Source of the DNA: Rhipidocladum racemiflorum | Taxonomy: Eukaryota > Streptophyta > Magnoliopsida > Poales > Poaceae | Assembly (NCBI GenBank): GCA_036346355.1 | Contig: CM070581.1 | Span: 8,060,001 to 8,124,000, forward strand | Reading direction: 5' to 3' | DNA length: 64,000 bases | Shown here: positions 42,561 to 55,439 of the stretch, piece after piece | Numbering within the stretch: the first letter of the stretch is position 1 | Layout: every line of letters begins with the position of its first letter | Notes under the pieces: model-generated | Database searches by the model: none | What the model was told of the DNA's origin: nothing | Seen by the model: only the letters and a program-made list of their open reading frames with translations | Made by a program: the position numbers and the translations under genes

Positions 42561-43857
42561 TGATCTATTTATGGCTTAAGCCAACTAAAACTAAGTCAAA
42601 AGTTAAATATTCTTTTGTTGTGATGAAGGGTGATCATATTTTTTATTTGCTGCTATAAGAAAATATTATATTATTACCTGAAGGTCACACATTATCGTCA
42701 GCTGAAAAAATTAAGAAACGAAAGTATTGCAAGTGGCATCATCCTTTTTCACACAACACTAGCGGTTGTAATATTTTTCGTTAGCAGATACAAGCGGCTA
42801 TAGAAGATGGTCGGTCAAAGTCCGCTGAGGAGCCGATAATGCAGCTAGATACCAATCCTTTTCTAGTCAATATGGTCAGCTACTCGAAAAAAAGGGAAAG
42901 AATTGATTCGGATCACCGATTCTTACCAATATGTTCATTATCAACGTTGGCTAAAACAACCCGACAAGTCGACGTAAAGACCACCATGAGAGGCAGTGAG
43001 TCTGTTAAAATCATTGTCAGGTCTATTCAGATTGAGACTGATCGTGGAGGTAAAAATTCAAGGACAATAAAGCCAAAAGGAGAACTTCAAGTCAATAAGT
43101 GGTACAAGGCTGATACAAAAGCATAAACCTACGTTCTCCCAATTGTTGGCTAAATATGAAGGTAGGAGTCAAAGACTACAACGGAGTCCCCTTTGTCAGC
43201 AAATGAATGCACATCAGCCAAGTGCTGTTGAGAGGGCTCATGAGCGATGTCTCTTTTGGCAATTTTACTGGGAAAAAGGGTTAGCTTTGCCCTAGCCGTA
43301 CATTTATGCGATGCAACATTGCCCAGAGCAAAGCAAGGAGCATCGGCGACCTGCCAAGGAAAGGTTATCCTAGTTAACCCAAGACCAACAGAGTGATGAC
43401 CAAAAGAGGCCAGTCCGTGAAAGGATTTTTAAGTTGATTTAGGAGTAGTAGTGATCCGATCAAGGTCGCAACGAAATCGACCAAGCTGAACCTGGCTGGT
43501 AAAATAGAAAAGTTGATAGAACCCAAGCCACGCTGGTGTCCTTCAAATTTAAGCAAGTCACAAAGGAGACGGCTTCAGCGCTTAAGAACTCAAGAATTAA
43601 GAGAAGCCAAGAAATAGAGGCATAAGGATGAGATCTTTAATGTACTTCATCCAATGAAATCGACTAGAAAAGAGTGGAGAAGAAAAGAAGTCATCGAAGA
43701 AGAGTTTGACTTGGCAGACGACTTGGATTCCCCCGTGATATGAAACGACTCACCACCGATGGACATTAACATGGTGTTCACTTTACCATCAGAATTCAAG
43801 GTATGTACTGCATCAACCCATGAGTCATTTGCATGACTTTGTTTTGAGTCACAGGAT

Positions 43858-44241
43858 GTGGTATTTAAAAAACCGCAAGATGATCATCAGCATCTCAGGC
43901 CATTATACCTTAAAGGGCACATAAATGGTAAGCCGATTTCAAGAATGTTGGTCGATGGTGGAGCCACTATCAACTTGATGCACTACTCCACCTGCAAGAG
44001 ATTGGGTAAGACTGATGAGGATCTCATTAAGACCAATATGGTCCTGAATGACTTTACAAGAGATCCGACTGAGGCCAAGGGTGTCATGGTGACCGAACTC
44101 ACAACCGGTAGCAAAACACTACCGACAGTTTTTTTTGTGGTCGATGCCAAAGAAAACTATAGTGTATTGCTTGGGAGGGATTGGATACATGCCAATTGTT
44201 GCATCCCATCGACTATCCACCAAAAATTAATACAATGCTAG
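43858..44241 (+). pseudogene. Gypsy protease
   Basis: 127 codons. The retropepsin-type active site reads MLVDGGATINLM (Asp codon at 43954-43956), with the downstream LLGRDWIHANCCIPSTIHQ block of Tat-like proteases. It ends at a premature stop; homologous coding continues to about 44480 in other frames. Confidence 0.85.
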
Positions 44242-44689
44242 GGACAAAGTCGAAGTAATTGAGGTCGACACATCAGCTCACATAGCTATGGCTAGTTTGG
44301 AGGCTAATTGGAAGCATGATGGAGCTAAGTGCATATTGGGCAAGGCACTTGAAGAGTGTGACTTCATATGCATTAATCGGACAGGGATGATCCCGATTAA
44401 TGTAAGGCCGAGCACTTTTGATCTGATGAATGAGATATTGCACCGATGGAGTCTAAATCAGCAATGAAAACCTTGCAAGACAAAACGCAAAGCTATCAGT
44501 AGGCAACATATAGCTATAAAGCCATCGAAGATTTTGAAGACATTAAAAGATTTGGACAAGATTTTACATCTTCAGATCGACTAGAAGTCGATATAGGTAA
44601 TGGTGGTAGGAAGAGACCAATTTTTATTAGTTCGAAGTTAACAGCGGAATACAAGGAAAAGTTGGTCACATTATAAAAGGATTATAAGG

Positions 44690-45666
44690 ATATTTTTGCT
44701 TGGGAGTATCATGAAATGTTTGGTTTTAGCTAAAAAATTAGTTGAACATCGGTTACCTATAAGAGCTGGGTATAGGCTTTTTAAGCGGTCCCCTGGATAA
44801 TATAATCTGGCCATGTATGATAAAATAAAGGAGGAGATTGAACGGTTACTAGAAATAAAGTTTATCTAGCCTTGTCGATATGCTAAGTGGGTTTCTAACA
44901 TCGTTCTTGTTGTCAAGAAAAATGGCAAGATTAGGGTATGCATCAATTTTAGGGATTTAAACAAAGCCACGCCTAAGGATGAATACCTGATGCTCATAGC
45001 CGATATGCTTATTGATGTTGCCTCTAGTAGCAAGATCACAAGTTTTCTTGATGGTAATGATGGGCATAATCAAATATTCATGGCTAAGCCCGATGTTCAC
45101 AAGACAGCATTTCGATGCCCTGGATCAATAGGATTATTTGAGTGGGTTGTGATGATGTTCGGCCTAAAGACTGCTGGTGCCACATACCAAACAGCTTGAA
45201 TTTAATTTTTTATGAGTTGATTAGCCATATTATAGAAATTTACATCGATGATGTCATTGTAAAATCCAAGAGAGGCTATCAACACTTGGCCAATTTTGAA
45301 AAAGTGTTTAAGAAAACTAGAGCACATAATTTGAAGATGAATCCAAACAAATATGCTTTTGGGGTATCGGCTGGGCAGTTCGTAGGGTTTATGTTGCATG
45401 AAAGGGGAATTGAGGTCAACCAGGAACATGTCAAGGCTATAGTCGACATGCAACTGCCTAGGTGCAAGAAGGATCTTCAAAAGTTGATCGGCAAAATAAA
45501 TTATTTAAGACGGTTTATTTCTAACTTGTTTGATCGAATTGATGCATTTACACCATTATTAAGGATGAAAGAGCACCAAAAATTTGTATGTAGAGCCGAT
45601 CAACAAAAGGTGTTTGAAGATATCAAAGATTATTCGTCCAGACCACCTATCTTAGTCGCGCCTTGA
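44690..45666 (+). pseudogene. Gypsy reverse transcriptase
   Basis: Fragments in at least two frames: KNGKIRVCINFRDLNKATPKD, then FLDGNDGHNQIFMAKPDVHKTAF, then the catalytic YIDD at 45241-45252, and the thumb (FVGFMLHERGIEVNQEHVKAI, KLIGKINYLRRFISNL). The frame shifts near 45195 and stops at 45666. Confidence 0.88.
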
Positions 45667-45679
45667 AAGGGTATCCCTT

Positions 45680-46330
45680 CAAGCTTTATATATCAGCTGG
45701 GGAAGCAACGATTGGGGTTGTGTTGATGCAAGAAATTGATGGGAGGGAACAAGTTATTTTCTACTTAAGCCAATGCTTAATTGATGCAGAGGCTAGATAC
45801 CCTCCTATTGAGAAACTTTGATACCCTCCTATTGAGAAACTTTGCTTGTCTTAATATTTTGCTTGCTTCAAGTTAAAGCATTATATATTAGCATTGACAT
45901 GTAAAGTTATTTGCCAAGAAAATATTATAAAATACATGCTGTCAGTGCCAATTCTGAGAGGTCAACTTGGGAAGTGGGCTTACAGGCTTACTAAGGTCGA
46001 CCTAATGTATGAATCGGCTAAAGCAGTCAAGGGACAAGTAGTAGCTAATTTCATAATGAAACATAAAGCCAATTCCAATGAGAATATAGTGGCCACAACT
46101 TCCTGGCTCTTATATTTTGATGGGTCGATATGCAGAGAATGTGATGGCATCAGTGTAGTGCTAATATCCCCAAAGGGATTTAGTTTTGAGTTTGCTTTCA
46201 GACTCAATTGCAAGTGCTCAAATAATCAAGCCAAGTATGAAGCATTACTCAAATGTTTGTAGCTACTCGATGGTGTTGACTCTGTGGAGGCTTATGGTGA
46301 TTCCCTGCTAGTAGTTCAGTAGATAAAAGG
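45680..46330 (+). pseudogene. Gypsy RNase H region
   Basis: Contains LYFDGSICRECDGISVVL and NNQAKYEALL, matching the FDGS and NxAEYEAL motifs of the Tat archaeal-type second RNase H. An earlier broken part (45690-45860) resembles the first RNase H. A 25-bp direct duplication (ATACCCTCCTATTGAGAAACTTTG) at about 45799-45845 disrupts it. Confidence 0.7.
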
Positions 46331-46669
46331 GGAATACAACTGCTATGATGAGATTTTGGTCAAATATTTAGAACAGTGCCAAAGTATAATCGGCTTATTT
46401 AGCTTTTTTTTCAATTTGTCATATTCCTCATGAATGAAATGACAGAGCCAATTCACTGGCACAACAAGCCTCAAGATAAAAAGCATTGAGCTGAATAGAA
46501 GATTGTGAGCCGCTTGAAAAGATGGTGATGTGCGCTGATACTGTCGACTAGCGGAAGAATATAGCCGATTATTTGTCTAATCCCTCAAGACTAATAGATA
46601 AAAAGGTCAAAAGACAAGCCTTGAAGTATGTTGTGCTTGATAATACACTTTATTATCTGACTTTATAGG

Positions 46670-47460
46670 GGTTGTTGTTAAGATATCTTAGGACAGAGGA
46701 ATCAAAGTCGGCAATGGGAGATCACAAGGGCATCTGTGTCACTCATCAATCAGCTTATAAAATGAAATGGCTGCTAAGGCGCACTGGTTATTTTTGGCCG
46801 GCAATGTTGGAGGATTGCTTCAAATACTATAAAGGATGCAAAACTTGTCAAAATTTTGGTAATATGCAATTAGTTCCAGCATTAGTCTTGCATCCGATCA
46901 TTATGCCTTGGCCATTTAGAGGGTACGGGATTAACATAATCGGTCAGATATACCCATAATAGTCTAGAAGCCATAAAAATATATTGGCTGTGACTGATTG
47001 TTTTTCTAAATGGATTGAGGCTATACCTTTGAAAAAGGTGACTAGTGTGAAGGCCATCGGATTTGTTATTGAACACATTATTTATCGGTTTGGAATTTCT
47101 CATACAATTACACCGATTAGGGCACTGTGTTTATGTCCGATGAATTTTAGAGCTTTGCGAGAGGCTATGGGATTCGATTACTTAATTCATTGCCATATTA
47201 CGCGTAAGCTAATGGTTAGACTGAATAGTCAAATAAAACATTGATTAAATTAATCAAGAGGAAAATCGATGACAAGCCTAGGAATTGTCATATAACATTA
47301 TCGGATTCACCATGGGCTTATCGGATTGCTTACCACGAAGCAACTAAATTATCACCTTATCAGCTTGTGTATAGGCAAGAGGCAATATTATTGCCGACAA
47401 AGATAAGCATCATTTCACTAAGGGTTGCTAAGCATAATAGTTTATCGGCTTAGGATTGTC
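46670..47460 (+). pseudogene. Gypsy integrase
   Basis: Zinc-binding part: GDHKGICVTHQSAYKMKWLL with GCKTCQ, an HHCC-type layout. Core: AVTDCFSKWIEAIPLKKV. C-terminal part: SPWAYRIAYHEATKLSPYQLVYRQEAILLP. Three frames are needed, with stops near 46959 and 47244. The expected core Glu region is poorly preserved. Confidence 0.82.
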
Positions 47461-48014
47461 ATGATGTGATGATCAATAATTTAGAAGACTTGGTGAAATA
47501 AATTTGCAAACATTGGAGCGAAGTCAAAAGAATAAAGCTAAGGTTGCAAGAGCTTACAATAAGAAGGTTGTGCCTAAATCATTTGATGAAAATGGATTAG
47601 TGTGGGAAACTATCCTACCTGTCGGCTCAAGGAATAGCAAATATGAAAAATGGTAATTTTTACTAAGGCTATTAACAGGAAATACCTAAATAAATATTAC
47701 CCAAGTGTTCGGGTTGGGTCTTAAATTGGCTTAAGTTCTAATTGACATGTTGCTGTCAAAGGAGTTCTGGTTAGCCGATTACAAATTAAAAGCCGAATTA
47801 ACTCGTTGTGGTTAGTTTTGGCTACAAAAGCTTACACAGAAAATGGCCTATGTGATTCATCATCCATAGAGTAAAAATATAAATAAGACATAGACAAGCA
47901 ATAAAGCATTAATCGGTTAAACAGCCGACTAGATAATATTACAGTTCCCAGCATTGTTTTCAAAGCAAAATATTGTTTCAATAGCTGACAGAGCATATTA
48001 AGTCTTAGAATTGT

Positions 48015-48521
48015 TTAAAGATTAGCACCCAGGCCCATCAAGGCTGCCACAATTGTGGCAATCGTCTGCTCCACACTGTCCACGATCTCTTTATCTTCCT
48101 TTTGAGTACCTAGGATGGGAGAAACTTTGGTCAATTGGGCCTTGACCACTGTAACAGATTGGGCAATTATCGATTCATGAGTTTTGGAAACTGAGGAGGA
48201 ATCTTCTAGAAGCTTGGAGGATTTAGCTATTTGGGTATTCACTGAAGCAAGACTCTCCTCCAGTGACTTCTTAGCCGATTCAAGATCCGATAGGTTTAGC
48301 TTCATGACCTTAACCCCCTTGACGGTTTCATCATATTTTTCCTTATAGGCTTTAGCATAAACTATGAGCTTGTCAAGTAGTTTTTTGTCTTCAAATTGGG
48401 TCAATCGGAGTTCCATCCTCTCCTTGGCAGCTTTGACTGCTTCTTTCTTATCGTCAAGGAAGCACACGTTTAGCAGAGCATTGCAAGTATCCTCTGGGAG
48501 GTCTGCTTTGATTTGATCCAT
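48015..48521 (-). pseudogene. antisense ORF, coiled-coil C-terminal part
   Basis: 168 codons from ATG at 48521, Lys/Glu/Leu-rich with heptad-like spacing: a predicted coiled coil, ending in a short hydrophobic tail (IATIVAALMGLGANL). It lies downstream of the integrase on the opposite strand, where Tat/Grande-type elements carry an antisense gene. It is probably the 3' part of the interrupted ORF reaching back to 53740. It could be expressed alone from its ATG, but that is unproven. Confidence 0.55.
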
Positions 48522-49363
48522 TATGTCCCTGACTGGTTATGTGTCCTCAACTAAGGCGGCCGACGAAGTATGGAGGAGCTCAAAATGGCACCTTAGATGT
48601 TGCTTGATCCCTAGAGCCGATAGAACCCGGGCCACTGCTCATTTGGCTTCCTTAATGATCTTATCAATGTTGGTTGGGGTTCGATCCTCATCCTCGTCTT
48701 CAAGGTCAGACATATCAAAGCTTAACATGTTCGACACATAGGAGGCTAGCTTAACAACTTGAGTAGTAGCAGAAGTGTTGCCAAGTGGTGGGAGCTTGTT
48801 CGTGGCATCGGCTGTGAAGGTAGAGATGTAAAATCCGATTCCTAGAGTATGTCAGTTGCGACATTGGGGGGGTAAAAGGCGGTGGTGAAGGTATGCACTG
48901 CAAACAATGAAAGAATTTGGTAAGCCGATTAATCTGTTTGGTTGCCTCTTAAGTGGTTGGAGTGTTGTTACTTCATCAATAGCTGAAGTCAAGAGGGAGC
49001 TTTCAGTTGATTACTCTTTGGTCGATTGACCTTGGAGGCCACCCCTTTGGACTGTTCTTTTATAAGGATAGCCACGCTTCTTTTTAGCATTAGATACTAG
49101 CTTGACATAGTTAGAAAGTGAAAGAGTAAGCCAAAATGAAGAAAAATAAAATGTTGGTTAAAACTTACTTGGCTATTTCTGTTTCCCTATGTTGGATAGA
49201 GATTGAGATTGGATCCCTAGAGTACCTGATGAGTACCTGACAAGGCAACCCTAGATGGTAGGTGTGGCTTTTTACTTGCTTGACGAACGACTGAAGAGCT
49301 CCCTATGGGCCTCTTCCCGAATGCCTTAGTCCGAAAGTAAAAGGGGAACCCGATTAGCTCGGT

Positions 49364-49800
49364 TCACAAGCATTGGATGATTAAAGTAAATGAGAAAAGA
49401 TCTACTTTAGCTGATACCTCGCTCATCATATCGACTAAACTCATGTGAGTATAACCATGAGAACTAGCGTTGCTCCTAGAACTTGAAGTGCTATCATTGG
49501 ATTTAGTTGACTTTATTGAGTCTTCGAGAAGACCCGTACAGAAATAGAATATGACGACAAATATGGTGCACTCTTCTGGGAACAACACTGCCACAATATC
49601 TGACAAACACTCACCAAATTCGATTGATTGGCGATTATGCAGCGAGAAGTGAGGTAAGGCCTAGAGATAAAGAACATCAGCTATACTCAGCACTATGTTG
49701 GCAGTAGAGGCTTTCCGAACCCACTCTCTGGGATTTAGCCGATTAATAATACTAAAGCTTGGAATGACCTAGCCAAAACCCAATTGTCGGGCATACATTG
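49364..49800 (-). pseudogene. antisense ORF, middle part
   Basis: The minus strand reads SIINRLNPREWVRKAS, then SLHNRQSIEFGECLSDIVAV and FPEECTIFVVIFYFCTG, with one or two in-frame stops. It continues the plant-mobile-domain-like protein beyond the solo LTR insertion point at 49801. A Ser/Asn-rich stretch follows. Confidence 0.5.
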
Positions 49801-52800
49801 TGTCGAGATCCAAATGTGCAAATCCTAACACTCTGTGTATTTAGCACTAGTTCAAGATCACGCTAGTGCACACAATCTTAACATAGATAAAATATCACAA
49901 TCATGCATAGCAGAATAATAAATAAAGACTTCATCTATTAGTATAACATGTTTGGTCAACCTTACAGTCAACTTACAATATTATGCCACGCAGAGCAAAG
50001 ACTTAAAAATAAGAAAACTACAGCGGAAAAGAAAGACTCGTGGTAACCCATCCATATGCCACAGGCAACTGGCTGGGCTCGCACCCTAATTGTTCAGCTC
50101 CTCCAGAAACTCCTCAAGAGCTGGTGTAGATTCCTCCTCAACTGGTGTTTGAATTGTTGCAAGGGGGTTAGTACATAAAGCACTCATCAAGTCATGCACA
50201 GAATGCAAGTTTGTTAATTACATGCATGGCTTATTCCAAGTGAATGGCTAAAGTGGTTATTTTGCACAAATCTATGTTCCAAATGATTAATATGTATAGA
50301 TTGAAATGATTGTAAACCAAATACCATTACTAAGTAACTTTCTCATTTATTTCCCGAGCATTGTCTAATACCGCAGACACGGCTATTCGAATAGATTTGA
50401 TACACACTCTACAGAGGTTATACACTTTACCCACAAGACATGATCGTCTCTAGTTGCCATACAATTGACACACTTCCTTTGGTGTGTCGGCAGAAAGATC
50501 ATGACAAAGTATTTTAGAAACCTCTATCCTAACATATAAACCTCTCTAGTGTTGTCTTCACTATCCCTTCCCTCACACAGAGCAGAAGTATAGGACCGAC
50601 AAATTGTTGGATCGACATCAAGCCAAAGCACAGACATCCTCCCCATAACCACACCCTTGTGTGACTATCACCTTGAGATATCATGCACCAAGACATCGGT
50701 AACTGAATTAACTAGGTCTGTCTCATTCCAGACATGTGGTTGTATATTTGGCCCAGTTCAAATGCTTGAAAGGTTAAATACTTAATTGACCAAAGCAAGA
50801 CTTCCAAACACTCAACATTTGACATACATCCCTCACATCACTCATCAACCCATTGCCATATAGGCCCACCATGATATACAGTCTCTTGCCACTTGTCTCA
50901 ATCTAAATCATTTCCCACCCCAATTGATTATCGTGCAACACATGCCAACAATAATTCAATATCCATATAGAACCACACAGGTCTCTACATATCAACATCA
51001 TCTTGTGGTAACACATGGCACACCATTTAGAAACACATTCCATATACCATAAATCAATATTAAATTTTATTTCCAAAATGGTATCAATAACACATTACAT
51101 GTCTAAGCATACTAGACACGATCTAGCAACCAATGTTGGCAATTCAATAGCAACCAACTAAAAAACAACAATCTTAGGGTTACAAATGGACATGGCATAC
51201 AATTAATAATGACACGATGGACATAAATCAAATGGGTTGATTAACTACTCCCAAATTGATTGAAATCATTTTTAATTGAATTAGCATGCAATAATTTGAA
51301 AGAACATAATTTTGAAACATGGGATCAACATGGTAAAAGCACAACTTGCCTTGGAAAAGCTCTTGCTCCTACTCTGGACCTTGATCTTGGACTAGCACTT
51401 CTCCCTCGAAACCCTCGGGCACCACAATGTCTACATGTAACGAATAAATAAATACCAAAAACTGAGAGAAAATCAACTCAAAAAATTTAAATAAAATACA
51501 TCATTAAATAGAGCATAATTTTATAAATTTTTAGGCTCTGCAATCACCTCAATCGGAGTTCGTGTGAGCAAGAACGAACTATTTGAAGTTTGAAATTACA
51601 AATAAAAGAATAACCGAATTAATCAAATTATTTTTATACTAAAAATATGAATAATGACATCATGCTGATGTAAGCAACAAAAATAGGTTTTTAGCTGAAT
51701 ATTTTTCTACAAAAAAATCGATTTATGATGTCACGCTGACGTCACAGTGACACGTGGACCAATCCTATGCTGACATGTGTCTCGGCTGATTTTAATTTCA
51801 TAAATGAATTAATTTTCTACTGGAAAAGGGAATTACAATGTCACTGCTGACATCATCAACTAATAAAATAAAAATATTTCTTTTTCTGGAAAATTCGTGT
51901 GCCACTGACATGTGGGCCCACTGCTGACGTCATGAGTGATGTCACACAGCAGACTTGGCTAGGATGACTTCAATTCTACGCTGACATGTGGCAAGCTCTA
52001 ACTGGTCGTGTGTGTGATGTGATCTGATCCGTTCATTCAAAATCAACAGTCCATATTAGATCTAAACGGCAATAACGAACAGGGCATGTGGCATGTCCCG
52101 GTGCATGCCACGTGTATGTATCTAGGTGCTGGTACATTCATGATCCAACGGTAGAGATTTAATCAATCTACGGCAATGAGACAGGATTATATGGCAAAAT
52201 ATGGTGCGTACGTGTTAGATCTAATGGTCCAGATCCAATACGAACGGTGCGGTGAGATGTGCTATGTGGACGAACCTGGATCGTCTGATCTTGATCTGGC
52301 GACTAAAGGAGTCGCAGTGGTGAACTCCTTGCTGACTTTGAGAACGACAATGGCTCAGCGGAGGTTTGGGGCTACTTCGGTGAGGTGAAGTATTCCCTTG
52401 GGTGCAACTCGCTGCGAAGAGCCTAAATCTAGAACCCACACAGCAAATCATGGCTCGACGATGGCAAAGCAAAAGAAAAATCGTGATGGTGCTATCAAAC
52501 ATCAGCGATGAATTAATCACGATTAACAGCGGCTTGGGTGCAGTGATCTAGGGCAACTTGTGCTACTCAACGCGGCGAACCAGGCTAGGTATTTATTGCT
52601 CTCGGCTTCCGTGCAGAACTCGAATCCCCAACCAACGCAGCGGAGCAGTCCGAGATGGAGGCAACGGTGATGTGGCCACATCCAGGGCATACGTGTGGCC
52701 TCCATCCAACAGTCCACAACACATGATGACACGGACAAATCCTGACTGTAGGATCCAAATCCAACGGTTGGACCGGAAGCGACTAGGGTTAGGTGCATCA

Positions 52801-53135
52801 GAGGTTTGGGCTATTGACTGATGCTGGCTCAGGTCCAATGGGCTTGGCTCAATACTACTCAAATGATTTTCCAGCTTTTTCCTATTTAAAATAATTCTAG
52901 AAATACAAATAAGTAAGAAAAATTAATATAAATTTCAAAAAAATTCTGGAAAATATTTTGAGACATTTTGAACGCAAATAAAATATTTATAATCAAATTT
53001 TATATAAACTTTTCAAATATTTAAATAATTCAAAGAAATGGCTTAATTCAATTTAATTACAAATAAATTTTAGAAATTTCTCAAAAATTCAAAAGTCATA
53101 ATAATTGCAAGAAAAGCAAAAATTGGGATGTTACA
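49801..53135 (+). repeat. Tekay-like solo LTR
   Basis: 3335 bp, from TGTCGAGATCC to GGGATGTTACA, closely similar by eye to the LTRs at 1-1879 and 18488-33590. There is no primer-binding site or coding sequence at either side; both flanks are the antisense ORF of the Tat element. Flanking 5-mers (CATTG, CACTA) match only partly, so the target duplication is eroded. Small frames inside are not genes. Confidence 0.82.
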
Positions 53136-53740
53136 CACTAAAAGCCGGTAGAATTTATATCATGGGTGAAAACTTCGATTTTTTTTGTGTAAGCCAGCTG
53201 AGAGTATACTTGGGGATAAAAGGCCATGAATAGTTAAATCGTTTGCTCGGGCATCGCTAAGTGGATGAAGGATGGGTGTGGATAGTTGTCGGCTTCTCTG
53301 TAACTAAAGAAGTCACCCATTGGAAATTCCCTGGTACTCAACTGAAGGAAGAAGGATAAAAACTTTTTCACTCTAATGGGGTTTATCTTGGTGTCTTTAG
53401 CGGAGCACAAGATGTACCTTCTCTAAAAGATCGGCTATTTCTGTATTCAAAATCTTGTCCCTCTGGGACATCTTCTCAAGTAAATGTTGTCATTGTTGCA
53501 GCATCAATATTAAATGGTCAGCTAAAAATGCAGTACAACCATATCTAGATGAACCATAGAGGATCGCCGACATTGCCAACTGTGTACTGGCATTGCCCTA
53601 TGAATTGTTGACTCTGAATAATATGCATCATCTGATATACTGCTCCCAAGAACATTTTTTATAGGGCTAGTCGACAACCCTTTACTAGTTGTTCGGCCAA
53701 AGACTGATATATTTGAGTTGGACCAAGTGAGGCTCTACAG
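53136..53740 (-). pseudogene. antisense ORF, plant-mobile-domain-like N-terminal part
   Basis: Minus-strand homology in two frames: GPTQIYQSLAEQLVKGCRLAL and VGNVGDPLWFI (near 53720-53540), then STREFPMGDFFSYREAD (near 53300). The 'GGPLWxxQxW' type block and its surroundings resemble the plant mobile domain (aminotransferase-like) found in host MAIN-family proteins and in Tat/Grande-type antisense ORFs. The frame is broken, and a solo LTR cuts the coding region at 53135. Confidence 0.5.
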
Positions 53741-54600
53741 AAAAAGTATCAGTCTAACCACATGTTCAAGGACGTTATATACTCCTAGGTAAGGTAGTTG
53801 ATAATAAGCGGAGTTTTAGATATGATATTTTTTTTATAAAAGGGTTGTTTTCGTGTCAGACTGGCTCAAGCACGGCCTAGTCAGTCGTGTCGTGCCGTGT
53901 CACTATCATACCGAGTTTCCAAACTTAGTATAATCCATCGTTCGTGTCGTGCCGTGCCGACTCAAACAAAAGATATTTATGTCACACCATACTTTAAACG
54001 GTGTTAGACCGAGCGTACCGAATGCCAGTCCAAAATAACATGGCCCATTGCCCGTCTATTGTGACTTGTGAGACCATAAGAAGTCGGCATGGGTTAATGC
54101 CGTCGTAGATGGAGCTGCAAAAGCGACAAAATTCACGTACTTTGTACGCTTCCGTAGCAGCATGCATAGCATGCATGGACGCATGCATGTAAATGGATTT
54201 TTCCCCATTTCATTTTGCACCCGGTATGGCGTACTCCTGCCGCACACGGCATGTATACCAGTATGTTATCCCTGTACATCCAACAAAAAGAATTTTCAGT
54301 CCAATGATCAGTGTGCCCGGCTAGCTTCCATGTCCAGTTTGGATTGCCAGAGGAATCATACGAACCGACAAAATAGGATTGAAAAATGAGGGAAAAAAAC
54401 CCATTATTCCAGAGTTGCAGTTGTTCTTATCTAAATCCTCTGTTTTCCTCCGATTTGGTACTGACAAATTGACAACTCCATTGTGATTCTCCCTCTTATT
54501 AGTCCTGTACTCCACCGGAAGGATTACAGATCCAATTAGTTGCCATTTGCCAAGCAAAGTTCAGACGATGGCTTGTTAAACATCTTGGAATCAAATGCGT
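53741..54600. other. intergenic DNA with repeat fragment
   Basis: Includes the GTGTCGTGCCGTG-rich piece at 53860-53975 and GCATGCAT (RY-type) runs at 54155-54190. No gene recognised. Confidence 0.4.
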
Positions 54601-54712
54601 CTATCTTCCTCGGAGAAGATCGAACCAGCTTTGCATCCCAATCATGACGGGAATCTCGGAAGTGTATTCATCCGGTAGCCGATGCCCGATGCGATTTGGC
54701 TGCCATGCCGGC

Positions 54713-54714
<2 letters not shown>

Positions 54715-54758
<44 letters not shown>
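54715..54758. repeat. (CT)n microsatellite
   Basis: About 44 bp of CT dinucleotide. The ORFs running through it on both strands are artefacts. Confidence 0.95.
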
Positions 54759-54761
<3 letters not shown>

Positions 54762-55190
54762 TCCTTTTCCTCCTCCCTTTGAATCGATCGAAGGGAGCCA
54801 AAGTACGGCGACAACATCATCACGCATTTGTCTCAAAACTCAAAGCAATCACGCATGCCTATATAAAACCGCTGCTGCCCGGTGTCTTTTTCTCTGTTTT
54901 GTCCTCTCCCCGTTCTTCGATGTTCAACGACATCATCCATCGCCTTTCCCTACCACCGGCCGTAGACCCGCGGTCATGCGGGCAAAAGACCTGCACGGTT
55001 AACATCTCTGGTACACCACCCATGTTTAAATAGGAGATAGCAAAACTTTAGTCCCATCGTCGTTGTATTTTTCCCTAAACGCCGTTGGGTACGCAACAAC
55101 ACAGGTACGTACGCGGACTATGTTCAAATTATCAAATAGGACAAAGCGAGCTTCAATCCCATCTTCGCCTCTGAGAACACCACTGGGTCA
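54759..55190. other. intergenic DNA, no gene recognised
   Basis: Moderately GC-rich and without protein motifs. An in-frame run from 54644 to 55033 exists only because of the CT repeat. Confidence 0.4.
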
Positions 55191-55193
55191 TTT

Positions 55194-55431
55194 TTTACTG
55201 GGTTATGTTTGGTTGATTATAGTTATATATGAGATGGTTCGTATAAAAAAAATTCTATGTTTTTTTGTTGTTCGAATAGAATCATCTCATTTTAAATGTG
55301 GAATATAAATTTAAAGAATATTCTCTTCAGACATCGAACCATCCCATTCACCAAAAACAATATAATGACATGATATAAAACCATCTTATCACATTCAACC
55401 TCGTCCCACTAACCAAACATGCATTGAGGCA
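55194..55431. mobile_element. possible MITE
   Basis: TTATGTTTGGTTGATTATAG on the left and CACTAACCAAACATGC on the right form an imperfect inverted repeat around ATGTTTGGTT. Inner phrases GAGATGGTTCG and CGAACCATCC are also inverted. No target duplication was resolved, so the superfamily is not assigned. Confidence 0.4.
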
Positions 55432-55439
55432 CTTGCGGG

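Larger units (their letters stand above)
42030..53740 (+). mobile_element. decayed Tat-like Gypsy element with antisense ORF
   Basis: Plus-strand order is gag (from 42030), protease (43858), RT (44700-45660), RNase H (45680-46300) and integrase (46670-47460): Gypsy order. A minus-strand ORF region follows (48015-49800 and 53136-53740), as known for Tat/Grande-type elements. The 5' LTR and gag N-terminus are missing and no 3' LTR was identified. Every gene has stops or frameshifts. A 3.3-kb solo LTR interrupts it at 49801-53135. Confidence 0.8.
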
